This document shows, in pieces, positions 36,375-44,765 of a DNA stretch of 64,000 nt (within the stretch, counting starts at the first letter, position 1; the number at the start of each line of letters is the position of its first letter). The DNA lies in NCBI RefSeq assembly GCF_041022165.1, contig NZ_CP163302.1:3224001-3288000 (forward strand), read 5' to 3'. The notes beneath the pieces were generated by a model. That model did no database searches and had not been told where the DNA came from. It saw only the letters and a list, made by a program, of their open reading frames with translations. A program made the position numbers and the translations under genes. Origin of the DNA: Sinomonas sp. P10A9. Its GTDB lineage: Bacteria > Actinomycetota > Actinomycetes > Actinomycetales > Micrococcaceae.

Positions 36375-37244
36375 TCAGGCCTTCCCTTCTCGCTGGGACG
36401 CGGCCGCTGCGGGATCGAGATCGTTCAGCGTGAGCCTTCGCCGCGGATGGTCCGGGAACGGAAACGTACGGGTCGTCGTCAGGTCGCTGCCCACGTGCAG
36501 GAGCGTGCCGGGCTCCATCATCTCCCAGCGGGGATCGTCGGCCATCGGCTCGGTGGCCACGAGGACGTGGTCGCCCACGTCCTTGCCGTGGGCAGAGATC
36601 CGGGGGCTCCGGGCGTTGAGGTGGCGGCCGACGTCGGGGGCGTCGCTGATGTTCTCGAGCATGTGCAGCTCATGCGTGTCCGGGTAGCGGACGGCCCAGA
36701 GGTCGGTGGCGGTCGTGATGATGCAGTTCAGACTCAGGACGGGCAGGTTCTCAGCGATCCACGTCAGGGCCGCCGCGATGCCAGCGCCGACGTCTCCGCC
36801 CGCCCGGCGGGTCTCGGCGGTGATGAGCGCGAACATGCGCTCGCTGTCCGTCTGCCCCTGCACGAGCCCGCTGGCCCCCAGCTCGCGGAGCTGCCCGTCC
36901 AGCGTCTGGACCTCGGAGAACGCACCGTTGTGGGCGAAGAGCCTGGCGTCCTGCTCGAAGGGGTGGGTGTTGACGTAGGTGTGGGCGCCGAGGCTCGCGT
37001 AGCGCACGTGTGCCAAGAACGTGGTGCTTTCCACATGCCTGGCCTCACGGGCGAACGCGCGGTCCTCCCAGGCGGCGACGGGCTGCTTGTCCACCCGGGG
37101 CTGGCCGTCCGCGGTGAAGGTACCGATCCCTGTGCCGTCAGGTTCGCGGCGGCTCTGCACCTCGAGGCTGTCCGGGGCGGTGAGGAGCCAGAACGTGGCC
37201 CTCACGGCCGCGTGGCCTGCATGCATTCCGAACAGCCGGCACAT
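36375..37244 (-). CDS. Class II glutamine amidotransferase
   Basis: 289 residues. N-terminal-nucleophile glutaminase domain without a synthetase partner, like EgtC of ergothioneine synthesis and related proteins. The protein starts MCRLFGMHAG, with Cys2 as the catalytic residue after Met removal; FLAHVRYASLGAHTYVNTHP and LFAHNGAFSE complete the glutamine pocket. I chose the ATG at 37244 because Cys must be residue 2 and GGAGGAGG lies upstream. On the minus strand it lies upstream of the CoA-transferase gene, whose GTG follows its stop by 6 bp. No egtB or egtD is nearby. Confidence 0.88.
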   Translation of the reverse strand: MCRLFGMHAGHAAVRATFWLLTAPDSLEVQSRREPDGTGIGTFTADGQPRVDKQPVAAWEDRAFAREARHVESTTFLAHVRYASLGAHTYVNTHPFEQDARLFAHNGAFSEVQTLDGQLRELGASGLVQGQTDSERMFALITAETRRAGGDVGAGIAAALTWIAENLPVLSLNCIITTATDLWAVRYPDTHELHMLENISDAPDVGRHLNARSPRISAHGKDVGDHVLVATEPMADDPRWEMMEPGTLLHVGSDLTTTRTFPFPDHPRRRLTLNDLDPAAAASQREGKA

Positions 37245-37313
37245 CGCCCCTCCTCCGGACGTCCGATCACGGCTCAGGCTACCCTCGGCACCCCTGACCG
37301 TGAATGAGGTGGC

Positions 37314-37365
37314 GCGCGCGACGGCGGTGGGCCGGTCGCGTACCCGGCCCACCGCCGTCGTGCGC
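37314..37365. terminator. Strong hairpin after VOC gene
   Basis: Perfect 17-bp stem CGACGGCGGTGGGCCGG (37319-37335) with its complement (37344-37360), extendable to 22 bp with one G-T pair, loop of 8 nt. It follows the VOC gene that ends at 37381. The arm is nearly the same as in the hairpin at 39014. Confidence 0.8.
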
Positions 37366-37380
37366 TGGACAGACCAGCAG

Positions 37381-37785
37381 TTACAGGTTGTACTCGGTGA
37401 CCCCGCCCTGATGCAGGCTGATGATGTTCCCGTCCGGATCCGCGAACCACGAGCAGCGCTCGCCGCCGAGGTCGAAGATGTGGTGCTCATCGGTCTTGAT
37501 GTCCGGGAGGTCGTAGTCCTCGAAGTGGATACCGTGGGATTCGAGGTCCGCCATGGCGCCTTCGAGGTTGTCGACCTCGAACTGCACGGCGGTGTGGCCT
37601 GTGCGGATGGCATTCTCGTCCACCATCAGGCCCAGCAGTGCGGTTCCGTCCAGACTCAGGATGGTCATCCCGGTCGGGTCCTTTCCGCGGACAGGGAGCC
37701 CCAGCGCTCCCTCGTAGAAGTCCCTGGCGCGGGCCTCGTCGGCCACCGTCAGGATTGTCATTGCAGGGTTCATCGCCAGAGTCAT
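37381..37785 (-). CDS. VOC (glyoxalase/bleomycin-resistance) superfamily protein
   Basis: 134 residues, two beta-alpha-beta-beta-beta modules. Seen: MTILTVADEARARDFYEGAL at the start and WFADPDGNIISLHQ at the end. The metal-binding His/Glu set cannot be assigned with certainty. The function is unknown. It lies 56 bp after the HxlR-regulator gene and may be controlled by it. Confidence 0.82.
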   Translation of the reverse strand: MTLAMNPAMTILTVADEARARDFYEGALGLPVRGKDPTGMTILSLDGTALLGLMVDENAIRTGHTAVQFEVDNLEGAMADLESHGIHFEDYDLPDIKTDEHHIFDLGGERCSWFADPDGNIISLHQGGVTEYNL

Positions 37786-37841
37786 GGCGCACCTCCACGA
37801 AGGGAACTGACGGGAACCAGTTTAAGCCCGGGAGCGGGAAT

Positions 37842-38483
37842 CTAGGCGGCCAAGTGGAAGGTGTTCGCGAAGCGGCCCAGGAGGACATGCGGACCCCTCA
37901 GCACCTCGATGAGGCCTGCCGCGATCGCGCGGTCCGGGGCGATCTCTCCGGAGATGAGCCGGTGGATGCCCGGCCCCGCTGCGAAGGCGAGGTCGGAGGG
38001 CCCGTCTCCGCGGGACACGTCGAGGTTGGCGCCGTCCACTCGGATGAGCAGCTCAGCCGCGCCGAAGCGCCCGGCGTAGGCGGTCGGGGGCAGGCTGGCG
38101 GCCACGTGCGGGCAGAACGCGGTGCGCAGGGCCATCGTCATCGAGTCGGGCGTGATGATCTGTTCCTCGCGCGGCTCTCCCATGGCCTTGAAGCCCCAGG
38201 CGCCGAGCGCGAGCACCACGGGCTCGAGCTCGCGGCCGTAGTCCGTGAGCTCGTACACGACAACGCGCGATCGCGGCGCCCGGCGGAGGATGCCGGCCTC
38301 CTGCAGCTCCTTGAGCCGCGCCGCCAGGATGTTGCTGGGGATGCGGGGCAGGCCCGCGGCGAGCTCCCCGTAGCGGCGCGGCCCGACCAGCAGATCGCGG
38401 ACGATCAGCAGGGCCCACCGTTCTCCGACGAGCTCAAGTGCTCGGGTGAGGCCGCAGTACTGCCCGTAGTCGCGTGCGGCCAT
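37842..38483 (-). CDS. HxlR-family winged-helix regulator with C-terminal SCP2-like domain
   Basis: 213 residues. N-terminal HxlR domain (1-100): YCGLTRALELVGERWALLIV, VGPRRYGELAAGLPRIPSN and RSRVVVYELTDYGREL. The C-terminal half (about 115-213) resembles the sterol-carrier-like domain seen in long HxlR regulators and may sense a small molecule. The ATG shares one base with the preceding VOC stop (TGATG), so the two are coupled. Confidence 0.82.
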   Translation of the reverse strand: MAARDYGQYCGLTRALELVGERWALLIVRDLLVGPRRYGELAAGLPRIPSNILAARLKELQEAGILRRAPRSRVVVYELTDYGRELEPVVLALGAWGFKAMGEPREEQIITPDSMTMALRTAFCPHVAASLPPTAYAGRFGAAELLIRVDGANLDVSRGDGPSDLAFAAGPGIHRLISGEIAPDRAIAAGLIEVLRGPHVLLGRFANTFHLAA

Positions 38484-38917
38484 CAGGCCTGCTGGTTGGC
38501 GAAGGCCTCGGGGCCCTGCTCGGCGGCGGCCGGGTCCATCCAGCCGAACTCGAGGAGGTTGCCGTCCGGGTCGGTCAGCTGACGCTGGTACATGAATCCG
38601 TAGTCTGCGGCGGGACGCGCTTCCGCGCCTCCCGCGGCGAGGCCGTCGGCGACCGCGGCGTCGACGGCATCGCGGCTGTCGAGGAAGATCGCGGTAGAGA
38701 CCGACGGATTCACCGCCGGGTCGCCGATGGGCAGGTCGGTGAAGGTCTGGAAGAACTCACGCACCAGGATCATGAAGTAGCTGTGGTCTTCTTCCACGAC
38801 TACACAGGCGGCGTTGTGGTCCGTGAAGAGGGGGTTGATGGTGAATCCGATCGCCGTGTAGAACGCCTTGGCGCGATCCAAGTCGGTCACCGGCAGATTG
38901 ACGAACATGGCAGTCAT
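38483..38917 (-). CDS. VOC-superfamily protein
   Basis: 144 residues from the ATG at 38917. Seen: FVNLPVTDLDRAKAFYTAIG and the closing QLTDPDGNLLEFGWMDP. Resembles the glyoxalase/extradiol-like proteins often found beside HxlR regulators. First gene of a VOC-HxlR-VOC unit. The three genes probably form one response module; its signal is unknown. Confidence 0.85.
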   Translation of the reverse strand: MTAMFVNLPVTDLDRAKAFYTAIGFTINPLFTDHNAACVVVEEDHSYFMILVREFFQTFTDLPIGDPAVNPSVSTAIFLDSRDAVDAAVADGLAAGGAEARPAADYGFMYQRQLTDPDGNLLEFGWMDPAAAEQGPEAFANQQA

Positions 38918-39013
38918 TGCGGTCTCCCCTGTGGGTTCGGATGGTGATGCCGTTAAAACTTGCAAAAAACAAGTGGATGGTCAAGGGCTCACACAGCCCT
39001 GCTCCGGAGCGCA

Positions 39014-39056
39014 CGACGGCGGTGGGCTGGGAATGGAACCCGGCCCACCGCCGTCG
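39014..39056. terminator. Strong hairpin after paaZ
   Basis: An 18-bp stem with one G-T pair (39014-39031 with 39039-39056) and a 7-nt loop. The arm CGACGGCGGTGGGC is shared with the hairpin at 37314. It lies downstream of paaZ and of a 21-bp repeat pair. Confidence 0.8.
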
Positions 39057-39078
39057 CCTGTTACGACCCGACCCCGGC

Positions 39079-39120
39079 GCCACACGGGGTGACCTCGGCG
39101 CCACACGGCGTGACCTCGGC
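39079..39120 (-). repeat. 21-bp repeat x2 after paaZ, same unit as 12879-12983
   Basis: Units start at 39079 and 39100 (GCCACACGG then CGTGACCTCGGC or GGTGACCTCGGC). It ends 9 bp before the paaZ stop, the same distance as the right arm at 12983 from the permease stop. Confidence 0.85.
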
Positions 39121-39128
39121 AGGAGGGG

Positions 39129-41258
39129 TCAGGCCTTCTTCGGCCACTCCTTCTCAACGAGCGTCAGGACGTCGTAGTTGGCGATGAGCTCGTCGTCCTG
39201 GTTGGTCAGGACGGCGTCCCAGCGGACCTCGCCGTACTCGTCCGTGACCCGCGGGGTGATCTGCTTCGCCGTGAGGGTCACGCGGATCGAATCGCCGGCA
39301 GGCACGGGCTGGAGGAAGCGCAGGTTGTCGAGGCCGTAGTTCAGCAGCACCGGGCCGGGCTCGGGCGAGACGAACAGGCCGGCGGCCCAGCTCACGAGCA
39401 GGTAGCCGTGCGCCACGATCCCCGGGAACACGCCGGCGGCGCGGGCCGCCTCATCGTCCATGTGGGCGTAGAACGTGTCGCCGGTCTCGGCGGCGAACTT
39501 CGAGATGTCCTCGCGCGTGATCTGGCGCAGCTCGGAGCGCATCGCGTCGCCCACGCGGAGCTCCGCGAGCGACTTGCGGAACGGGTGCGTCGACGGGTCG
39601 GCAGGGTCCGCGAGGTTCCTGTCCGCACCCGTGTGCCACACGCCCGTCACCGCGGTGAGCATGTTGGGCGAACCCTGGAGGGCGGTGCGCTGCATGTGGT
39701 GCTTGACGGAGCGGATGCCGCCGAGTTCCTCGCCGCCGCCCGCGCGGCCCGGGCCGCCGTGGACGAGGTGCGGGACCGGGGAACCGTGGCCGGTCGAAGT
39801 CTTGGCGTCCTCGCGGTTGAGCACGAGCACGCGACCATGGTGCGCGGCGATGCCGGTCACGAGGGTCCGCGCGACCTCCGGGTCGTTCGTGGCGACCGAG
39901 GCGACGAGCGAGCCCGCGCCCATCGCCGCGAGCTTCACGGCCTCGTCGAGGCTCGAGTAGCCGACCACAGAGGAGACGGGGCCGAACGCCTCGGTGCCGT
40001 GCAGGGCCGGAGCGAGGGCGTCTTCCCACGTCAGCACCACGGGTGACATGAACGCGCCGTCTGCGACGACGGCCTTCTGGCCGCTGGCGGTAACGACCTC
40101 GGGGGCCTCGAGCGAACCGAACGCGATGCGCCCGCCTGCGGCGACGAGCGATTCGACGGCGCCCCGCACGTCCTTGAGCTGCTCCATCGACGCGAGTGCG
40201 CCCATCGTGACGCCCTCGGCCCGAGGGTCGCCGACCACGACGCGCTCCGTCACCCGCGCACCGATGGCGGCAACGACGTCGTCCACGAGTTCCGCGGGGA
40301 CGATACTGCGGCGCACCGCCGTGCACTTCTGGCCAGCCTTGACCGTCATCTCGGTGACCACGGACTTCACGAACGCGTCGAACTCGGGGGTGCCGGGAAC
40401 GGCGTCGGGACCGAGGATCGCGGCATTGAGGGAATCCGTCTCCGAGGTGAAGCGGACCCCGCCGTGCACAACGTTCGGGTGCGACTTGAGGAGGTTCGCG
40501 GTGCCGGCCGAGCCGGTGAAGGAGACCATGTCGCGGTAGTCGAGCTCGTCCAGGAGCGTGCGTGCCGAGCCGGAGATGAGCTGGATCGAGCCGGCCGGGA
40601 GGATGCCGGACTCGACCATGAGGCGCACCATCGCCTCGGCCACGTAGCCGGTCGGGGTAGCGGGCTTGACGATCGTCGGGACGCCGGCGATGAACGCGGG
40701 GGCGAACTTCTCGAGCATGCCCCACACGGGGAAGTTGAACGCGTTGATCTGCGCGGCCACGCCGGGGATACGGGTGTAGATGTGCTCGCCCGCGAATGAG
40801 CCGTCCTTGGAGAGGACCTCGAGGGGGCCGTCTACGATCACGTTCGAGTTCGGTAGCTCGCGGCGCCCCTTCGAGCCGAACGTGAAGAGCACACCGATGC
40901 CGCCGTCGATGTCCACCATGTTGTCGATCTTCGTTGCGCCGGTCCGGAACGAGAGCTCGTAGAGCTCCTGCTTGCGCCCGTTGAGGAACTGGGCCAGCTC
41001 CTTGAGCTTGAGGGCGCGCTCGTGGATGGTGAGCTTGCCGAGCCCCGCCTGGCCCACCGTGCGAGCGTGCTCGACCATTGCCTTCAGGTCGAGACCGTCC
41101 GCATTCACGACGGCGAGCAGCTCGCCTGTACTCGCATCCCTAACCTCGGCGCCCTTGCCTGTCGATTCGGCGGGCGTCCACCAGGTGTCACGGATGTAGC
41201 TGGGCACAACGGCGACCCGGGTCGCCTCTGGTGCAGTGGTCTCCGGGGCAGTGGTCAT
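39129..41258 (-). CDS. paaZ: Oxepin-CoA hydrolase / 3-oxo-5,6-dehydrosuberyl-CoA semialdehyde dehydrogenase
   Basis: 709 residues from the ATG at 41258. Two-domain enzyme: an N-terminal aldehyde dehydrogenase (about 1-530) and a C-terminal MaoC-type R-hydratase (about 550-709). It opens the oxepin ring and oxidises the aldehyde. ALDH signs: INAFNFPVWGMLEKFAPAFI, SFTGSAGTANLL and GQKCTAVRR (Cys nucleophile). MaoC signs: AETGDTFYAHMDDEAAR and FPGIVAHGYLLVSW. A paaR-type operator lies 67 bp upstream. The start was placed at MTTAPET because the longer frame begins inside the leader. Confidence 0.94.
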   Translation of the reverse strand: MTTAPETTAPEATRVAVVPSYIRDTWWTPAESTGKGAEVRDASTGELLAVVNADGLDLKAMVEHARTVGQAGLGKLTIHERALKLKELAQFLNGRKQELYELSFRTGATKIDNMVDIDGGIGVLFTFGSKGRRELPNSNVIVDGPLEVLSKDGSFAGEHIYTRIPGVAAQINAFNFPVWGMLEKFAPAFIAGVPTIVKPATPTGYVAEAMVRLMVESGILPAGSIQLISGSARTLLDELDYRDMVSFTGSAGTANLLKSHPNVVHGGVRFTSETDSLNAAILGPDAVPGTPEFDAFVKSVVTEMTVKAGQKCTAVRRSIVPAELVDDVVAAIGARVTERVVVGDPRAEGVTMGALASMEQLKDVRGAVESLVAAGGRIAFGSLEAPEVVTASGQKAVVADGAFMSPVVLTWEDALAPALHGTEAFGPVSSVVGYSSLDEAVKLAAMGAGSLVASVATNDPEVARTLVTGIAAHHGRVLVLNREDAKTSTGHGSPVPHLVHGGPGRAGGGEELGGIRSVKHHMQRTALQGSPNMLTAVTGVWHTGADRNLADPADPSTHPFRKSLAELRVGDAMRSELRQITREDISKFAAETGDTFYAHMDDEAARAAGVFPGIVAHGYLLVSWAAGLFVSPEPGPVLLNYGLDNLRFLQPVPAGDSIRVTLTAKQITPRVTDEYGEVRWDAVLTNQDDELIANYDVLTLVEKEWPKKA

Positions 41259-41324
41259 CGTCGACGGATCCTTCCGGTCGGGGCGGGGAGCCATGAAGCG
41301 ACCGGGCAAACCCTCTCAGAGGTA

Positions 41325-41346
41325 TTACTGACCGGCCGTTCGGTAA
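41325..41346. promoter_or_regulatory. Probable PaaR operator, paaZ promoter
   Basis: A 22-bp palindrome with arms TTACTGACCG and CGTTCGGTAA around GC; 8 of 10 arm positions pair. It is near the middle of a 271-bp divergent gap between paaZ and the first SGNH hydrolase gene, which otherwise shows nothing clear. Confidence 0.78.
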
Positions 41347-41529
41347 TGGGTCAAGAATACACGGAAGGCCTGCAGGGCACGAGGGGGCCAAACAAGCGTC
41401 CTCCGCCCCTTCTGCTACAAGACCCCACTGCCTAGGATGACGCGAGTCAGGACTGTTAGCCTCCGCGGCGCCAGTCCACCGGCTGGGGGATGGACGACGG
41501 CGTGGGGGCACCTCGAGTGAGGACCTCAC

Positions 41530-42330
41530 ATGAACGCGCTCACCAACCACCCGCCCACACGCAGACCATCCCCCATCGCCCGGGCCCTTCTGGCCCTCCT
41601 GACGGCTTTCGGGCTCGTCGCGGGCGCCGCGGCGCTTCCCGCATCGGCGGTGCCCTCGCCGACGTATTTCGGGCTCGGCGACTCGATCGCGGCCGGGACG
41701 GGCGGATCCACGGTCGTTGACGCGGCCTGCCTCCGCACCGCACAGGCGTATCCGACCCAGCTCCACGGCACGAACCTCGGATGCTTCGGGGCCACCACGA
41801 CCGAGGTCCAAGCTCAAGCCGCCGCTCTCACCGGGGCGGTCAAGACGGTGACCATTACCGTCGGGGCCAACGACATCGGCGTCGGATCCGTCGCGAACGT
41901 CTGCATGACCCAGGATCCCGCTTCCTGCCAGACCGCGATTGGCGCGGCGACCATGGCTCTCCAGCAGCTCCCCACAGCCCTCACCAACACGATTGCTGCC
42001 GTCCGCGCCAAGGCGCCGAACGCACGCATCACGCTCACGGGCTACCCGCTCCTGTTCACGGTCTCGGGCCTTTCTCCGACCCAGCAGCCGGTGGCGGCCG
42101 AAATCAATGGAGCCACGGCGCTCCTCAACTCGACGATCGCCACGACCGCCCTGCGGAACGGCGCGCTCTACACGGACGTCACCTGGCGATTCCTCGGTCA
42201 CGGCATCGGCTCGCCTCAGCCGTGGATCCATGTCCCGGGCGACTCGGCAAACGCACTCGAGGCCTTCCACCCGAACGACAACGGCTACAAGTACGGGTAT
42301 GTGCCCGCCGTCCGGCCGTTCGTGCAGTAG
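41530..42330 (+). CDS. Secreted SGNH/GDSL hydrolase (1)
   Basis: 266 residues. Signal peptide about 1-40 ending LPASA. Mature SGNH esterase/lipase fold: nucleophile block FGLGDSIAAG (Ser52), block III VGANDIG, and the catalytic His in AFHPNDNGY. Four cysteines could form disulfides outside the cell. It acts on an ester outside the cell, substrate unknown. A second secreted SGNH gene lies 0.8 kb downstream, separated by a minus-strand acetyltransferase. Confidence 0.85.
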   Translation: MNALTNHPPTRRPSPIARALLALLTAFGLVAGAAALPASAVPSPTYFGLGDSIAAGTGGSTVVDAACLRTAQAYPTQLHGTNLGCFGATTTEVQAQAAALTGAVKTVTITVGANDIGVGSVANVCMTQDPASCQTAIGAATMALQQLPTALTNTIAAVRAKAPNARITLTGYPLLFTVSGLSPTQQPVAAEINGATALLNSTIATTALRNGALYTDVTWRFLGHGIGSPQPWIHVPGDSANALEAFHPNDNGYKYGYVPAVRPFVQ

Positions 42331-42345
42331 CGAGCCGGAGACCGG

Positions 42346-42386
42346 GCGCAGGACGACGGCGGGAAGCACTCGCCGTCGTCCTGCGC
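42346..42386. terminator. Bidirectional hairpin between SGNH hydrolase and acetyltransferase genes
   Basis: A perfect 16-bp stem (42346-42361 with 42371-42386) and 9-nt loop, 16 bp after the hydrolase stop and 12 bp from the convergent acetyltransferase stop. Contains the GACGACGGCG element seen in other hairpins here. Confidence 0.8.
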
Positions 42387-42398
42387 GGGCGGCTCTCG

Positions 42399-42989
42399 CT
42401 AGCGTCGTCTGAGCCGTTGATCGAGACCGTTGCGGACCATGTGCCACTCGGAGGCAATGAGCGAGTAGACCACGGTGTCGCGCAGCGAGCCATCGGGCAT
42501 GAGCTGGTGGCTGCGGAGCACACCGTCCTGCTTTGCTCCGAGTCGCTCGATCGCGGCGCGCGACTGGCGGTTCATCCAGTGCGTGCGGAACTCGACGGCG
42601 ATGCAGTCCAGGGTCTCGAACGCGTGGCGCAGCAGGAGGAGCTTCGACTCGGGGTTCGTGCCGGTGCCCTGCGCGCTTGTGGCGTTCCACGTGGAGCCGA
42701 TCTCCACGCGGCGGTTCGCGGCATCGACATTCATGTACGTCGTCATGCCGATGATGCGGCCGTCCGAGACGCGTCGCGTCGCGAACGGGAGCATCGAGCC
42801 CGCCTCCATAAGCGCAAGCCGCCGCTCGATCTCGGCGGCCATGTCCTCAGGCCGTGGCACTGACGTGTACCAGAGCTTCCACAGCTCGCCATCGCGGACG
42901 GCGTCCTCAAGGGCCGCGCAGTGATCAGAGGAGAGCGGCTCCAGAGTAACGAGCCGGCCTGACAGGGTCACGGGTTCGAGGAAGTGCAT
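42399..42989 (-). CDS. GNAT-family N-acetyltransferase (RimJ/RimL-like)
   Basis: 196 residues. Acetyl-CoA-dependent transferase; RimJ/RimL-type members acetylate protein N-termini or small amines. Seen: LSGRLVTLEPLSSDHCAALE, RVEIGSTWNATSAQGTGTNP (the acetyl-CoA loop) and NRQSRAAIERLGAKQDGVLR. TATCCT ends 6 nt before the ATG on the minus strand, so probably leaderless. Convergent with the first SGNH gene and divergent from the second. Confidence 0.88.
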   Translation of the reverse strand: MHFLEPVTLSGRLVTLEPLSSDHCAALEDAVRDGELWKLWYTSVPRPEDMAAEIERRLALMEAGSMLPFATRRVSDGRIIGMTTYMNVDAANRRVEIGSTWNATSAQGTGTNPESKLLLLRHAFETLDCIAVEFRTHWMNRQSRAAIERLGAKQDGVLRSHQLMPDGSLRDTVVYSLIASEWHMVRNGLDQRLRRR

Positions 42990-43131
42990 GGGCCGAGGAT
43001 ATCGGGCAGATGCGAGCCAATCAGCCCTGTTGCGTATGTCACACCTGGGTCTACGATCTGCCTGTTTGTATCCACGTGTCAGAGCAAGGCTCACAGAGTC
43101 GACCTCTGCCGTCACCACTGGAGGCTCCCCC

Positions 43132-44061
43132 TTGACATCTCTCTTTCGCCGAACAGCCGCTTCCTTCGTAGCTGTCGCCGCCCTCGTCTTCGCAGGCGCA
43201 GCAGTCCCGGCGTCGGCAGCACCGCCGTCGCCCCTCAACTATGTCAACTTCGGCGACTCGTACTCGGCGGGCTGGGGCGCCGAGCCGTTCGTGCTCCCGC
43301 CGGCGGTCAACCCGGACCTCCAAGTCCCCACATGCCGGATCGGCGGGCGGCCAGACCAGGTGACGAAGTTCTCCCGCCTGAACTCGGTCAGCCTCCAGGG
43401 CGACTACGCGTGTGCCGGCGCCACGATTGGGGCTCCGACCGACCCGAACTTCCCGGTCCCGACCATCGGGCAGCAGATCGGCAAGGCCGCCCTTGATGGC
43501 ACCCTCAACGCAAGCACTGACATCGTGACCCTCACGGCCGGCGGTAACGACGTGGGATTCGTCAAGTTCGTCGAAACCTGCGCGGCGGACACCACGCCGA
43601 CAGCTGTTGAGTGCCAGGCTTTCGCCAAGGCAGGGGATACAGCGGCAGACAACCTCGCGGTGCAGGCAACGATCGATGAGATCCACCAGGTCGCGCCCCA
43701 CGCCGAAGTCGCGTGGATCGGCTACCCGCACATCTTCGCACTCGCAGGGGAACCGACCACAGTGCTCCCGGGCGGCGGTGTCATGTCTGCGGCGGCCGCG
43801 GCCGTGTTCGACGCCGCCACCACCACGCTCAATGAAACCCTCGCCAAAAAGGTCGGGGCGGCAGACCACGCGATGTTCGTGGACGTCACCGCGAAGTTCA
43901 CAGGCCACGAGGTCGGATCTTCGGACTCCTGGTTCGCCCTCTTCGCCCCATCGGACCCGCGCAGCCGGTTCAATCTCCACCCGACCACCACAGGCTATGC
44001 CGAGGGCTATTTCCCTGCCATGGTCAGCCAGATCAAGCCCGCTCAGCTCGTACGGCGCTGA
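43132..44061 (+). CDS. Secreted SGNH/GDSL hydrolase (2)
   Basis: 309 residues from a TTG at 43132, chosen because GGAGG lies 7 nt upstream and a signal peptide (about 1-30, ending PASAA) starts there. SGNH blocks: VNFGDSYSAGWG (Ser43), GNDVGF, and the late His in FNLHPTTTGYAEGY. Four or more cysteines in the mature part. It resembles secreted actinobacterial lipases/esterases. The 3' end overlaps the convergent phosphatase gene by 19 bp. Confidence 0.85.
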   Translation: MTSLFRRTAASFVAVAALVFAGAAVPASAAPPSPLNYVNFGDSYSAGWGAEPFVLPPAVNPDLQVPTCRIGGRPDQVTKFSRLNSVSLQGDYACAGATIGAPTDPNFPVPTIGQQIGKAALDGTLNASTDIVTLTAGGNDVGFVKFVETCAADTTPTAVECQAFAKAGDTAADNLAVQATIDEIHQVAPHAEVAWIGYPHIFALAGEPTTVLPGGGVMSAAAAAVFDAATTTLNETLAKKVGAADHAMFVDVTAKFTGHEVGSSDSWFALFAPSDPRSRFNLHPTTTGYAEGYFPAMVSQIKPAQLVRR

Positions 44062-44765
44062 TCTGCGAGCTTGGCTCGCACGGCGGCGAGCTCGGCGCGG
44101 CTGAGGCCGTGATCGAGAAGGAACCCCTCGACGTCGAGCCCGGCCGCGAACGCGGCGAGCGCCGACTGCCGCTCTGCGAGCAGCGGCGCGAGCTCGGCGT
44201 CGTCGTGGTAGCGCTCGTACGGGTGCCTGACCGGGCTGATGCGGTGCCACTCGTTGATGCCCCGCGCGCTCGCCTCGTACTGCTCGGCGGCGGCCGCGCG
44301 GGCCGCGGCGGGATCGGCGAGCTGCAGGAGCATCGTGACAATGAGGCCCGTTCGGTCCCGCCCCGCCGAGCAGTGGAGCACGACGCCGCCCTGCGCCTCG
44401 CCGATGGCGCGGAAGACCGCGGCAAGACGCTCCGGAAACAGCCGGACGATGCCCGCGTAGCCGCTCGGGTGGTTGAGGTAAGGCGGGCTCTGGCCGGCGA
44501 ACTGCTCCGCGAGCTCGGGGTGGTCCGGGTCTTCCGTCGGAGCGTTGACGACGACGATCCCCGCCATCGCGTCGGGCCGCACCTCAGGATCGGTGGCACG
44601 CCGGCGCTGCTCGCCCGGGTTGCGGAGGTCGATGATGGTGCGGACGCCGTCGTCGTGCATTTGCCGCCACCCGCGTTCGGTGAGCCACTCGCGACGGCCC
44701 ATACGGTACACGCTCCCGAGAACGTGGCGGGCGTTGACGGCGCCCTCCCATCCAACGGGCATCAT
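44043..44765 (-). CDS. Tyrosine-protein phosphatase (Y_phosphatase3 type)
   Basis: 240 residues. Dual-specificity-like phosphatase of the mycobacterial PtpB/SidD type. The P-loop VVLHCSAGRDRTGLI gives the nucleophile Cys and the Arg; the N-terminus has TIIDLRNPGEQRRR. Start at the ATG of 44765, which overlaps the upstream stop (ATGA); a second ATG is the next codon. Its substrate is unknown. Confidence 0.88.
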   Translation of the reverse strand: MMPVGWEGAVNARHVLGSVYRMGRREWLTERGWRQMHDDGVRTIIDLRNPGEQRRRATDPEVRPDAMAGIVVVNAPTEDPDHPELAEQFAGQSPPYLNHPSGYAGIVRLFPERLAAVFRAIGEAQGGVVLHCSAGRDRTGLIVTMLLQLADPAAARAAAAEQYEASARGINEWHRISPVRHPYERYHDDAELAPLLAERQSALAAFAAGLDVEGFLLDHGLSRAELAAVRAKLADQRRTS

